A stretch of 64,000 nucleotides of DNA, from the NCBI RefSeq assembly GCF_003369915.1, contig NC_046674.1, positions 9,176,001 to 9,240,000 on the forward strand, written 5' to 3'. This document shows, in pieces, positions 36,326 through 45,243 of the stretch (positions within the stretch are counted from its first letter, which is position 1; each line of letters begins with the position of its first letter). Made by a program: the position numbers and the translations under genes. Source of the DNA: Drosophila miranda (Eukaryota; Arthropoda; Insecta; Diptera; Drosophilidae). Under the pieces are notes generated by a model that worked only from the letters and a program-made list of their open reading frames with translations, was not told where the DNA came from and did not search any database.

Positions 36326-39300
36326 AGATTCTTCAGCTAAATATTCAAAGTCTGACACAAACAACAACAAACAGCTCCTCTCAATGTTCCTAGACAAGAA
36401 CGCAATAGATATTGCCATCCTCTCAGAGATTTGGGTGTTGAACAACGCGGACTGCAGCATTTTAGACTATAACTTTTTCTGCAGGCCCAGAGAGGACGGC
36501 TACGGCGGGGTTGGCATCTACGTCAGGAAAAACATTCAATTCAGCATTTTAAAAATAGAGAACGACTTGGAAATTTTAGGAATAAAAACATTAAACCTCA
36601 AGAGCAATTTCAATATTTTTAGCATATATGCACCGCCATCAACAACAGTTTCACAGTTTAAATCGGGCACAAAAAAGTTTTTCGAATTCGCGGCTTCGCT
36701 TGACATACCCTCAATAGTGGGCGGGGACTTCAACGCTAGGTCTTCTATCTGGGGAAGTCCGATCTGTGATCGCAAGGGTCGCAGCATTGAGAATTCCACC
36801 CGGGAGGCCGGATTTATCTGCCTAAACGACGGTTCGCCAACCTTCTCCAGGAGCCCATCTCAATTCTCCGTTCTTGACCTTTCTTTTTCGAACTACAGAA
36901 ATGGAACTATTAACTGGCAAGTCCTCAAAACAAAAATTACGAACAGCAACCACTTCCCAATTGTATTATCAGTGCAAGGCCTAAATGCCCCCCTCCAAGG
37001 CAAGAAGATCCTTCACAACAGAATAGCCCGGATTCTGGGTGCAAGTGATTTCTCAAATCTGGAGGAGCTGAATGAAAAAGTGAAATCCCTGACCTTAAAA
37101 AACACGGTCACATTCCCAAGCAAGAACAAGTACGTTGCTAAGAAATGGTGGAACGAGGAAACGGAAAAACTTTTTCGCGTGAGAAACGCTTGCAGGCAAA
37201 AATTCTACCTCACCAAAAAATTGGCTGATGCCAGAGCAACCTTAGAAGCTGACAAAAATCTACAAAATCACGTAAAAAATCTTAGAAAGCGCAACTTTTC
37301 CAAGTTTATAGAAGAGGTCTCCTCATCGCCCTCTATGTGGAGCAGGGTGAAGAACATCAAAAAATACGGTCAAATCAAAAATGTAGGGAACAAATGGACG
37401 AACGAAGATGACAAAAACTTTCTCAATATGGTTAAAGTAACCCCATCCACGTCAAACAGTAGGCCCCCTAAGAAAATTCCTGCCCCTTTGTTAGGACCAG
37501 ACGACCCGGAACCCCTGGAACTGGAAGAATTCCTGGCCTTCCTAAAAACCAGGAACCCCAATTCGGCTAGAGGCCCTGATGGCATCTCGTTCGGGATGCT
37601 TCAAAAGCTACCAAGTGGGAAAAAACAAGACATTTTTGAAATTATAAATAAAGTATGGCTGAGTGGCGTCATCCCTGAAGTCTGGCGCAGGATAAAAGTG
37701 GTACCCATCCCCAAGAAGAATGCAGACCCTACTTCCTTCCAAAACCATAGGCCGATTTGTTTGATTAACACGCTGTTTAAATCCATAGAGGGGTTGATAA
37801 AGTTGAAGTTGGACGAGCACATAGCAAACTGTGACCTGCTGCCGGTCAGGTCCTATGCCTTCAGGAGAAACAGGTCCACGGCTCTTTGCATCAACGACCT
37901 TATCAACAAAGTTCTGGCGCTGAAGGCGAGGGGTTGTCAGGTTGTCGCAGCTTGCCTAGATTTACAAAGAGCGTTCGACTGCGTAAGAGTGGACACACTC
38001 GAGCACAGGATGAGGGATATGCGGTTCAATACAAGCCTCACGGCTTGGATCTCCAGCTTCCTTAACAGACGAATTCTCATAAAGGGCAAAAGCGAGGTAG
38101 AGGTGAACAGAGGTGTTAGCCAGGGTAGCTGTCTCAGCCCAACCCTTTTTAACCTTTACACAGCCGAACTACATGATATTAACAGTCATAACTGCTTACT
38201 GTTTCAGTATGCTGATGACTTTTTCATAGTTTGTTTTCATAAAGACGTATCCATTGCGAAAGGTGTGCTGGAAGACAGTATAGATAAGTTCGAAAAAAAA
38301 TGCAATAGGCTAAACCTGTCATTCAATCCGGTGAAGTCTAAAGTGATTTACTTCAACAATCGTAGAGCTGCGCATCAAGGAGTTGAGATCAGACAAGTAG
38401 AGCAGATCAAATACCTAGGCAGGACTATCTCAGCAAACAACTCAGCCTCTGGTCACATTGATCTGGCCATCTCGGAATCGAACAGAAACTGTGCATTTCT
38501 CAGATTACTCAGTGGGTGTCACTATGGTATCAGCCCCAAAAGAGGGCTTATATTTTACAAGGCATTTGTCAGAAGTAGGCTAGAGTACGCGTGCTCATCA
38601 TTCTGCAACCTGTCCAAATCTGCCTTGGCCAAAATCAAATCCCACTGCAACCATCACCTCAGAAAGTCGCTGGGTCTGATAATCTGCACTCCCGTTTCTA
38701 TCATATATCACATGGCAGGAGAACTTCCCCCGGACTACAGGATGAGATTCCTGGCGGCGAAAGAGTTGGTTAAGGTGTTTGCATTTAATCTCCCAGCAAG
38801 TGAAACAGTGTCAGCAAATAGGGATTTAAACACGGGCTACGCTAAGGCATATCGGGAGTTTGGCAGCATAATAGATAGAGTTAAGGTTTTCGAGAACACA
38901 GCTTCATTTTGCACTAAAATTAGCTCCGACTTAGAATTTTTCAAGGGTTCTGCACCCAACAAGCACGCTATAGACCAGGCAGGTATCATGCTGCTCCACG
39001 GGGAAAAGAAGGATCAGCTGACAAAGGGTGGTTTTGAAATCTATTACACGGATGGGTCAGTCGCAGATGGGCATTCCAGCGCCGCTTTCCTGCACGATAG
39101 GACAGGTTTTTTAGATAGCTATTACACGCACAAAACCCTTTCCTCGTTGTCCGCCGAGCTCCTTGCTATCGAGAAGGCATTAGACCATGCTATTTTGTAC
39201 AATTTTCCTCGTGTCGCGCTCCTGACAGACAGCAGAAACGGGGCCCTCATTCTGGCGAAGAACATTCAGGATAACTCTATCGCCTACAAAATCAGAGAAA

Positions 39301-39881
39301 AGATCCAACAAAATCCACATCTAAGAACTGTAGAGGTTCACTACATTCCCGGACACGCTAACATCCCTCAGAACACTTCAGTTGACGCAGCAGCCAAAGA
39401 AGCCCACAGACGAGGAAAATACACAGTGGTTAAATGGAACCTTAAAGACGCTATGTGCGAAAAACACAGAATCTTAAAAGCAGAATGGGAGAGAGAATAC
39501 GCCGAGTTTGCTAGTATCAAGCACCGAGGTTACTGCTCGCTTTTCCCCTCAACATCATCCAAACCGTGGTTCCTAAATAAAACTAAGCTTAAAGCCATTG
39601 ACGCTAAAAGAATCAACAGACTGCTTAGTGGTAACGCATTCGATAGGCACACTCTCGCCAAAATGCATGTAGTTCCTAGTAACATATGTGATACATGCGA
39701 TAGTATCGATAACGCCTCGCATTTAATTTTCAATTGTACAAAGTACAACACAACAAGGCAAAACTTCCCATCTCTAAGAAAATATAATGATATTTACAAA
39801 TTCTTTGAAAAAGAAAACATCCAACATCTTCTATTCTTTGACTTGGCAATTTCCACCTTCAAAAGGCGGGCGGCCAAATAA
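36322..39881 (+). CDS. LINE ORF2 polyprotein: endonuclease, reverse transcriptase, RNase H
   Basis: The long frame (open from 36282) reads nearly 1200 codons. Numbered from 36282: apurinic-type endonuclease, with ILSEIW near 45 and the catalytic GGDFNARSSIWGS near 146; reverse transcriptase about 430-720, with the active-site motif QYADDFF near 643; RNase H about 915-1050, with YTDGS near 921, then SAELLAIEKAL and LLTDSRN; and a terminal Cys/His motif (CDTCDSIDNASHLIFNC). The expected first endonuclease motif (KILQLNIQSL) is present, but in the frame of the overlapping ATG at 36322, which stops at 36391; the rest of the domain is in another frame. This copy therefore carries, or relies on, a frameshift between about 36348 and 36372 in an ACA/AAC-rich tract. 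Confidence 0.88.
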
Positions 39882-39941
39882 TCCCACGCTACTCACGGGT
39901 AGCTTGGTAACTTAAATCCTAAAAAAAAAAAAAAAAAAAAA

Positions 39942-39953
39942 ATAAACAACATA
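39942..39953. repeat. LINE target-site duplication, right copy
   Basis: ATAAACAACATA matches the left copy at 34529-34540 exactly. The methyltransferase ATG follows 18 bases later. Confidence 0.85.
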
Positions 39954-39971
39954 TATCTCCCTATAACTAAC

Positions 39972-40679
39972 ATGGAAATCCGCAACGATGATCCTGGGGC
40001 TGTGCAATATGGAAACTTCATGAATTACTATCAATTCAATTCGGCCTCGGAGAGGGTGAAGCTGCTGCCGGACAAGGATATCTGGCTGCCCGCTGTCCTA
40101 GAGGATGAGAAGCGGCCCTATCTCGTGCTGGATGTCGGCTGTAACTGTGGCGTCTTCACCCAAATGCTGCACAGATACCTGGAGGAGCGCCTGCAGCGCT
40201 CCGTGCAGATTCTTGGCGTGGACATTGACGAGCGACTTATCCAGCGCGCCAAGGAGGAGAACACCTGTCCCGAGAAGATCACATACGAGTGCGTAGACGT
40301 GATGAACGGATCGGACTTTGAGATAGTACTAAGCTACTTGCACGGCCAAGAGCGGCAGAAGTTCGATGCCATCTGCTGCTACTCCATCACCATGTGGATC
40401 CACCTCAATCATCATGACGAAGGCCTTAAACTGTTCCTGCGGAGGCTGACGCATTTGTCAGAGCTCCTCGTGGTGGAGCCACAGCCCTGGAAATGTTATC
40501 AAAGGGCGGAGAAGAGACTCAAAAAAGCGGGCGAGGTGTTTCCGCTCTTCCTGGAGCTAAAGTGGCGCTCGGACGTGGAGAAGCAGATAGATATCTACCT
40601 GGAGCAGACCCTGGACCGGCGAAAGATGTTTGAATCGACCCCCACAAAGTGGCAGCGAAGGATATGCTTCTTTAGATGA
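39972..40679 (+). CDS. BCDIN3D-type RNA 5'-phosphate methyltransferase
   Basis: This intronless gene encodes 235 residues. A SAM-binding Rossmann fold is plain: motif [14 protein letters not shown] at 51-63, the acidic strand [11 protein letters not shown] at 80-90, then the Bin3-type C-terminal half with [17 protein letters not shown] near 139-155 and [14 protein letters not shown] near 175-188, the VEPQPW signature of this family. BCDIN3D enzymes methylate the 5'-monophosphate of RNAs, including tRNA-His and some pre-miRNAs; the length agrees with the family. The native leader has been interrupted by the LINE: Motif 1 is now about 5.5 kb away, and only 18 bases of original leader remain before the ATG. 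The gene ends close to the convergent CRAL-TRIO gene; AATAAA at 40701 is the likely polyadenylation signal. Confidence 0.92.
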   Translation: MEIRNDDPGAVQYGNFMNYYQFNSASERVKLLPDKDIWLPAVLEDEKRPYLVLDVGCNCGVFTQMLHRYLEERLQRSVQILGVDIDERLIQRAKEENTCPEKITYECVDVMNGSDFEIVLSYLHGQERQKFDAICCYSITMWIHLNHHDEGLKLFLRRLTHLSELLVVEPQPWKCYQRAEKRLKKAGEVFPLFLELKWRSDVEKQIDIYLEQTLDRRKMFESTPTKWQRRICFFR

Positions 40680-40700
40680 TAGTAACAAGTTCATTTTGAC

Positions 40701-40706
40701 AATAAA
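40701..40706 (+). terminator. Polyadenylation signal of the methyltransferase gene
   Basis: AATAAA lies 21 bases after the stop codon in the 76-base gap between two convergent genes. Confidence 0.6.
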
Positions 40707-40755
40707 ACAAATTCGTAGAAAACAGTACGAGTAACAGAGACAATCCCCGATTGCT

Positions 40756-41764
40756 TTAGTCCACATTCAGCTTCCGGAAGGATCCCTCGATGCCAAAGAG
40801 ACCCTCAAAGTCGATGGGATTACCGGGGCGCAGGCTCTCATCCGTGCGGTAGGTGGCGTTGGCCTGGAAGAAGTCTTCGTACTCGTCAAACTTCTTTTCC
40901 CACGCCGCGACGATATCCTCGATGGCGCCGTTCTCTCCGCCGTAGTTTTTGGACAGGTACTGGAGCGGAACCTGTTCCGTGAGTAGCCCCATTTTGCTGC
41001 CATGGACAAAAAGGCGGCCCTGCATCTTCTTGGACATCATAGGCTTAAAGATGTTAAAGACCTGCTCGAAGCCCGTGATGGTGTTGATAAAGTGCTGGGC
41101 CTTGGGCCGCAGTGGCAGCGCCTCCTCGGAGAAGACCGTGAACTTCTTGGCCATCGAGGGCGTCATCTGGAACATGTGCGCCGCTGTGGCTCCCTTCATG
41201 TCCATGATGAACACGATGCCATTGACATTGGCGTAGTCATCCTCCAAGATGGTGATCTCCTGCATGGCCTGCGCCACCTGCATACACTCCAGAATGTTGT
41301 ACTTCTCCACGGGACAGAGCCCCATCCGCCAAATGGCAATGCGAGGCCCATTACCGTTCAGGGGAGTCGGCAGGTAGACTAGCGCCCTGTTTATGAGAGC
41401 CAGAGATATGAATAGACTTCGATCCGATTCATAAGAGTTTTCCTTGAGCGAAAGCTTACCCCGTTTGATGAATCTCCCGAAACTTGGGACCCCTGGTGGT
41501 GGTCACATTGAAGTGGTCTGGATATTTGGTGCGCAGTGTGTAGTACTTGTCCAGCTTGGACTTGGCCCGCTCCAGACTGAACTTGCAGCCGCGCAGAAAG
41601 GCCACCAGGAACTGGTCGTCTGTGCGCGAATTGAGGTGCGGCTGCTGCTTGATCCAGGTCTTGAATGCCTCCAGATCCGCTTCGAGGCGATCGGGCACCT
41701 CGTGCAGCTGCTCGTTGGCCGTCTGCTGCAGCTCAGGCGTGAGGGCACGTATCTGGGGCGGCAT
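40756..41764 (-). CDS. CRAL-TRIO (Sec14-like) lipid-binding protein, alpha-TTP-like
   Basis: Two exons (41764-41460 and 41386-40756) join in frame with donor GTAAGC and acceptor ATAAACAG, intron 73 bases, giving 311 residues. Residues 1-100 form the helical CRAL_TRIO_N domain (DDQFLVAFLRGCKFSLERAKSKL is characteristic). The C-terminal half is the CRAL-TRIO lipid pocket (ITILEDDYANVNGIVFIMDMKG near 150, then PLRPKAQHFINTITGFEQVFNIFKP and LPLQYL-like GLLTEQVPLQYLSKNYGG). These cytosolic proteins bind hydrophobic ligands such as tocopherol, retinal or phosphoinositides. Drosophila has dozens of close paralogues, so the ligand cannot be assigned. The gene is transcribed towards the methyltransferase gene and in the same direction as mRpS6. 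Confidence 0.92.
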
Positions 41765-42091
41765 TTCTGTGTTTTCTGTTCTGTTCTGGCCTACTCGAAG
41801 GTTCTTGGGGCACTACTTCCACTTGGGCCGTTGCTTCTTCCAATCGTCGATGTTTATTGGGTTTATTTATCAATTGCTGATAAGTAAAGATGTTGATTGC
41901 GCGCCATAAACTAAATAAAGACCAATACTTGTAGTGCAAAATGCCCCGATAAGCATAAGCAGCAGACACATTTCGTAAGAGGAGCGTTGAACGACGAAAT
42001 CCCCCAGTGCACGACGGCACAACACACGCCTATCTACAAATCATTTTACCATTTAAATACATTAACAGATTTTATTCGACTTGGAGGCCCT
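41765..42091. other. Short intergenic region
   Basis: This gap separates the CRAL-TRIO start from the mRpS6 stop, both on the minus strand. TTTATT at 42071-42076 (AATAAA on the minus strand, 16 bases after the mRpS6 stop) is the likely mRpS6 polyadenylation signal. The remaining ~300 bases must hold the CRAL-TRIO promoter; I see no clear core motif. Confidence 0.5.
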
Positions 42092-42609
42092 CTACTTCTG
42101 GAACGGATAGTAGTCCAGGCCCGAGTTGTAGTTGTACTTCGGTTTCTGCTTCTTTTGGGCCGTCGCTATCAGCTGCTGGACATCCTTGCGGTAGGCGGGC
42201 GGCAACATCTCCTCGTGCAGCGTGCACTTGTGCTCCTCCGGCTCCTCGACCTTGAAGATGTACCGCCGCACAATGTCGATGTCGCGGCCAAACTCTTCCT
42301 TGAGGTCCGAGATCTTCGTGGGCGCCGTGTCGAAGGCGATTGTGAAGTGCGTTCCCACGCGATGCACCACCCCGTGTTCACTGACTTTGTGGGGCAACGC
42401 CCGCGTGCCGAGATTCTCCAGCTTCCGAATGATGCCTCCTTTGTCCAATATTGCTTCGGCGGTGCGGCGTATCACGGATATCAGTTCGGGCTGTCATTTA
42501 AACGGTTATTAATAATAATATTTACTTTTATGTAACGCTGCGGGAATTCTCAAACGTGACTTACGCGAGGCAATTGACGCAGCACCAGGGCTAGCTCGTA
42601 GGAAGGCAT
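42092..42609 (-). CDS. mRpS6: Mitochondrial ribosomal protein S6 (bS6m)
   Basis: Exon 1 (42609-42565, 15 codons) and exon 2 (42490-42092) join between codons, with donor GTAAGT and acceptor AAATGACAG. The 147-residue product starts MPSYELALVLRQLPRPEL, the first strand and helix of the S6 fold, followed by the second strand (GGIIRKLENLGTRALPHKV) and a short basic, Tyr-rich tail (KKQKPKYNYNSGLDYY). It is a component of the platform of the mitochondrial small ribosomal subunit; length and order match animal mitochondrial S6. The very short first coding exon explains why it is easily missed. It shares a divergent upstream region with the single-finger ZAD gene. Confidence 0.95.
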
Positions 42610-43269
42610 TTTAGCGGGCTTAAGCTGTGTATTGCTTTCTCTATGGAAGATTTGTTTACTCTTTTAACTGATCCAATTCCAATTATTAAATTTTTTAGAA
42701 ATTCTTTTGTTGATTTGGTTCACCGGCTGATAGTGCTGTAAAACGATATTTCGATAATAAAGTTTCAGTCAGTCTCTGTTTAAAAGGTATTTCAGCGATA
42801 TTTTGAAGGTATTGAAATGGTATCGGGATCAGGATACATGTATAAACAAGAAACTAAACAAATGCATGAATACGTTTAAAACATATCAATTTGAGAACAT
42901 TTCTTTATTAATTATGTTTTAAAAACAGTTTGGAAAACATATTAAATTAACGAAATAGGGTATATATATATATATTTGGCCATACTCCGGTTTACAAGCA
43001 ACAAGTCTGAAAATACCAGCAACATTGACGTGACAACAAACGTGTTTAAGTCAAAATACAATTAATGGGAGTACTTAAGGGTAATTAATTTTGTAGAAAA
43101 TGTATTCATCAATGGGATAAAACTATGTGGGCAGCATTATTCAACGGACCATCCAAATTTAGCAATGGGAACGATTACTCACTTACGTTTTTTCTGTTTG
43201 ACCTTTTTCGCTAAAACCTATTCTTAGGCAAATACAATGGAAGCTAGTGTTTACCATATGCCAGCCCAG
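42610..43269. other. Divergent intergenic region between mRpS6 and the ZAD gene
   Basis: AT-rich. TTTCGATAAT near 42750 is a near match to a DRE and, with GGTATTT words at 42787-42830, may belong to the mRpS6 promoter. A short AT dinucleotide run is seen near 42960-42975. There is no coding signal. Confidence 0.45.
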
Positions 43270-43470
43270 TAGAAAATAGGTTCATAAATAGGATACAATT
43301 GTGTGGGCAGGGCTAAATGTTCTATCTAGCTAGTAGTATTCCACGGAATATCAAAATAGAGGAATATGTACGATGGAACATGGATAATTCGTCAGCATTT
43401 TTGCGACATATTTTGAAAATGAGACGGTATATATTGGTATACTTCTGATGGTTATTTTATCGATAAGTCC
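43270..43470 (+). promoter_or_regulatory. Promoter-region repeat, copy B (upstream of the single-finger ZAD gene)
   Basis: It is homologous to 34259-34460 on the same strand with scattered substitutions (shared GGCTAAATGTTCTATCTAGC, GGAATATGTACGATGGAAC, GGATAATTCGTCAG). It ends in TTATCGATAAG, a DRE, where copy A has a degenerate CGATAA followed by Motif 1. The ZAD start codon is about 90 bases downstream, so this copy very probably is, or contains, the promoter. Confidence 0.7.
43458..43465. promoter_or_regulatory. DRE (DREF-binding site)
   Basis: TATCGATA is palindromic and is the consensus DREF site of fly housekeeping promoters. It lies 97 bases before the ZAD start codon. Confidence 0.65.
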
Positions 43471-43561
43471 AACAACAACTAAAACAAGACATTGGTGTAA
43501 ATTTCCTCAAAAAATAGCTTCCGCCGCGAAAACTGGAATGGAATAAATTGGAAGCGAAAAC

Positions 43562-44296
43562 ATGGACGATTTAAAGAAAATGTGCTGCCGAATTTGTCTA
43601 AAAGACGCCGAGCCTCCAGTGGACATTTTTGCTAAGCAGACACCCGATGAGAGCTTGCCCTACGAGCCGGAAGACATTCCGGCCAATCTGATTAAGGAGT
43701 GCACCAGGTTGAATGTGGATGAAGGAGACGGCCATCATCAGCATTTATGCGAGCCATGCTTTAAGGCGCTGCGGAAAGCGTATCGATTCAAGCGCAGGTA
43801 CAGCCGGAGCATGCAGAGGTATGCACCAGTGAAGAGAGAACTAACTGACGAGCAGACTTCCATAATTCCAAATGACGCGGCCCTGGAGCAGACTGTAAAC
43901 GTGAAGAACGAGATAGATGTCGATGCTGTTGATTCCACTGCGCCGGTTTTTAACGAGGCGGAAAACGACAACACTGCGGCGGAATATTTTGAGATCATCG
44001 AGACCGACGACTTAGACTTAACAAACATCAAAACCGAGGAGGACGGGGACTTGGAGGAGATGGGCAACACCATTACCCCCGACACGCCGCTGATGAAGAG
44101 GCCTTTCACCATCAGGGTAGTAGCGCAGGAGGAGGATCCACCGCCAAATATTGCCGGACCACCACCGCTCCTCTACCAGTGTATACACTGTCCAAAGACG
44201 TTCCCAAAGAAGGTCCAGCTCATACTCCACAGTCGTTCCCACAAAAAAGAGAAGAGTTCAAACGAGGACGATCAACCGGCAGAAATGAATAACTAG
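43562..44296 (+). CDS. ZAD zinc-finger protein with a single C2H2 finger
   Basis: This intronless gene encodes 244 residues. Residues 8-80 form a ZAD, the insect dimerisation zinc domain: a CRIC pair near the start (MCCRICLKDAEPPVDIF) and the second pair HLCEPCFKALRKAYRFKRR near 61-79. The middle (about 90-190) is acidic and disordered, with two VKNE/IKTE motifs (VKNEID, IKTEED) that resemble sumoylation sites. One C2H2 finger (YQCIHCPKTFPKKVQLILH) lies near residues 205-228, then a short charged tail. Most ZAD proteins have several fingers. With one finger, sequence-specific DNA binding would need dimerisation through the ZAD or partner proteins. It is likely nuclear. Upstream lies promoter-repeat copy B; downstream it converges on the multi-finger ZAD gene. 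Confidence 0.9.
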   Translation: MDDLKKMCCRICLKDAEPPVDIFAKQTPDESLPYEPEDIPANLIKECTRLNVDEGDGHHQHLCEPCFKALRKAYRFKRRYSRSMQRYAPVKRELTDEQTSIIPNDAALEQTVNVKNEIDVDAVDSTAPVFNEAENDNTAAEYFEIIETDDLDLTNIKTEEDGDLEEMGNTITPDTPLMKRPFTIRVVAQEEDPPPNIAGPPPLLYQCIHCPKTFPKKVQLILHSRSHKKEKSSNEDDQPAEMNN

Positions 44297-45243
44297 CCCC
44301 GATCGTAATGAAAGTCCATCAAGTAATCTGAAACAATAGAATGTGGGCGATCATTGTTTAAGTTATTAGGAAGCATGTTCTGTCCTGTACGGACGAGCGA
44401 TAATGTATATTTTGTATGGGTTAAAAGCAGAAAATGAAAACCCACATATAATTTAAGTACAATATTATTTCGACAAAAAAATAACAAGGAAAAACACGAT
44501 TTTTATACCCGATACTCAAAATGAGTATTGGGGTATATTAGATTGTGGATGTGGAGTGTCTCTCTCGCATGCACTCTTTGTCGTGTCGTTTAATATTAGC
44601 GGCGTCTGCCGGAAGAGAGCCATACTGACTAAGTATCGGGTATAACTGTAGAGTTGCGGTGTCGGCAGCACCTCACAACGTTCCCCCTCGTTTCAAATAA
44701 ATTTTTGGATATTTCTCAACTTAAAATTGCTAAAAAGTTTTGTCTGCTATTCAAAAATGTTTGGTCTTCAAAGGACCAAGCACGAGACACCAGCGAGAGA
44801 AGTAAAATCGAATGATTGAAAAGAGCATGGCAGAATGCCCAAAACATGTATTGTGCATGACGAGGCATAGTCCTGCTCGACTCAAGATTGGGAAAGATAG
44901 AGAAAAGATCTCTGTTTTGACATAATTTATTCAATAGCCAGTTAAAACAGTTACAAAAAATTAATAAACCTATTTCAGGTCCCTTACAAATACTATGTTG
45001 AGGACTGCAGTTAGATTGAAGTAATTCATATTCATTTTATTTACAGTTTGAACTTAGGTATACAAGATTCATCCAAATTTTTGGCCGGGTCCAACGCTTT
45101 TGTCATTCGATTTTTACATACAATAAATTGTCTTTGTAGAAGGCTTCTTCTATGCTCTGCGTTGAAAACATAATTCATTCTTAATACTCTTACTAATAAT
45201 AATATTGATAATTTTATTTTTTGTCAGCACAATTTCTCTCTTC
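44297..45243. other. Intergenic region between convergent ZAD genes
   Basis: It holds a short inverted-repeat element (44513-44645, separate entry) and AT-rich sequence. TTTATT at 45213-45218 (AATAAA on the minus strand, 26 bases after the stop) is the probable polyadenylation signal of the multi-finger ZAD gene. AATAAA near 44696 is a possible distal signal for the single-finger gene. Confidence 0.5.
44513..44645. repeat. Short inverted-repeat element (TTATACCCGATACT...AGTATCGGGTATAA)
   Basis: The termini TTATACCCGATACTCA and TAAGTATCGGGTATAA are inverted copies, enclosing about 100 bases without coding potential (CTCTCTCGCATGCACTC and so on). The same terminal word TTATACCCGATACTCA starts the older repeat at 57208. 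This is a dispersed Drosophila repeat family; I do not name it further. Confidence 0.6.

Larger units (their letters stand above)
34541..39941 (+). mobile_element. Near-intact I-group non-LTR retrotransposon (LINE)
   Basis: The element of about 5.4 kb has a 267-base 5' UTR, ORF1 (gag-like, three zinc knuckles), ORF2 (endonuclease, reverse transcriptase, RNase H, C-terminal CCHC) and a short 3' UTR ending in about 20 A residues. A perfect 12-bp target-site duplication brackets it. The RNase H domain in ORF2 places it in the I/LOA group, not in the Jockey clade; the length is close to that of the I factor of D. melanogaster (about 5.4 kb). Long open frames and an exact duplication mean a recent insertion. 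One probable lesion is a frameshift at the extreme N-terminus of ORF2. The insertion lies in the leader or promoter of the downstream methyltransferase gene, 18 bases before its ATG. Confidence 0.9.
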
